A DNA stretch of 64,000 nt, taken from Bacteroidales bacterium UBA4331. Its GTDB lineage: Bacteria > Bacteroidota > Bacteroidia > Bacteroidales > Paludibacteraceae. How positions within the stretch are numbered: the first letter of the stretch is position 1; every line of letters begins with the position of its first letter. A model generated the notes under the pieces. The model ran no database searches and had not been told where the DNA came from. It worked only from the letters and a program-made list of their open reading frames with translations. The position numbers were made by a program, and so were the translations under genes. The stretch covers positions 12,458 through 76,457 of the forward strand of contig DGTR01000024.1 in the NCBI GenBank assembly GCA_002394395.1. The letters are read 5' to 3'. Positions 63,976 to 64,000 of the stretch are shown here, in pieces.

Positions 63976-64000
63976 AAAAAATATTCGATTTTCCTTGCAT
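63976..64000 (+). promoter_or_regulatory. Start of a promoter cut by the window edge
   Basis: AAAAAAATATTCGATTTTCC then TTGCAT matches 28034-28059 upstream of the AraC-like gene, where it precedes the -7 box. A further gene probably begins just outside. Confidence 0.5.

Overview
This 64 kb window comes from a Bacteroidales-type genome. The evidence is a SusC/SusD pair, a type IX secretion (T9SS) sorting domain, A-rich ribosome-binding regions, and at least nine promoters with the Bacteroidetes-type -7 box TAnnTTTG placed 20 nt after a TTG/TTTG -33 box. The glycan-degradation content and lack of respiratory genes fit a gut or rumen relative of Prevotella or Paludibacteraceae; the genus is inference only. 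No integrase, transposase, rRNA or CRISPR array was seen.

Layout. (1) 1-4.6 kb: two tandem fucose-isomerase-like genes, class II fructose-bisphosphate aldolase and an acetyl-CoA hydrolase/CoA-transferase. (2) 4.6-7.1 kb: an AT-rich orphan SusD-like gene between two identical tRNA-Ala(GGC) genes, preceded by a 135-nt multi-stem palindromic element. (3) 7.4-9.6 kb: a PL9-type pectate lyase with a T9SS sorting domain. (4) 9.7-11.3 kb: a leftward AAA ATPase with tandem palindromes in its leader, and a candidate short transcript. (5) 11.3-25.3 kb: a rightward, tightly packed run of secreted, membrane and adhesin-like genes, including a TPM/LemA pair and three InlB-like surface proteins. (6) 25.3-27.8 kb: a TPR-sensor histidine kinase and a NarL-type response regulator. 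(7) 28.1-47.6 kb: a beta-mannan utilisation locus. (8) 48-49.1 kb: a fimbrillin-like lipoprotein. (9) 49.2-50.5 kb: a leftward DUF4143-type ATPase. (10) 51-60.9 kb: a 3269-residue LamG surface protein. (11) 60.9-64 kb: an array of very small genes.

The mannan locus reads as a complete pathway. A frameshifted AraC regulator is followed by a GH26 mannanase lipoprotein, SusC/SusD, three proteins built from a repeated module of about 115 residues (probably glycan-binding), GH36 alpha-galactosidase, a second GH26, GH130 mannosyl-glucose phosphorylase, a GPH sugar symporter, an AGE-family (mannobiose) 2-epimerase and mannose-6-phosphate isomerase. Mannobiose would be imported, epimerised to mannosyl-glucose, phosphorolysed to mannose-1-phosphate plus glucose, and passed to glycolysis.

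Two patterns cross the whole window. First, seven otherwise unrelated secreted proteins end in the same C-terminal tag of about 25 residues, of the form K-[FVIL]-[LIF]-x-[DN]-G ... I-x-R ... K-x-Y-N-x2-G-x2-V, which is not the standard T9SS domain. Second, about ten families of short degenerate direct or palindromic 'words' recur in intergenic DNA and in frame inside genes. They repeatedly sit in signal peptides, at start codons, and in the linker just before the C-terminal tag. I regard this pairing as the most likely undescribed system here.
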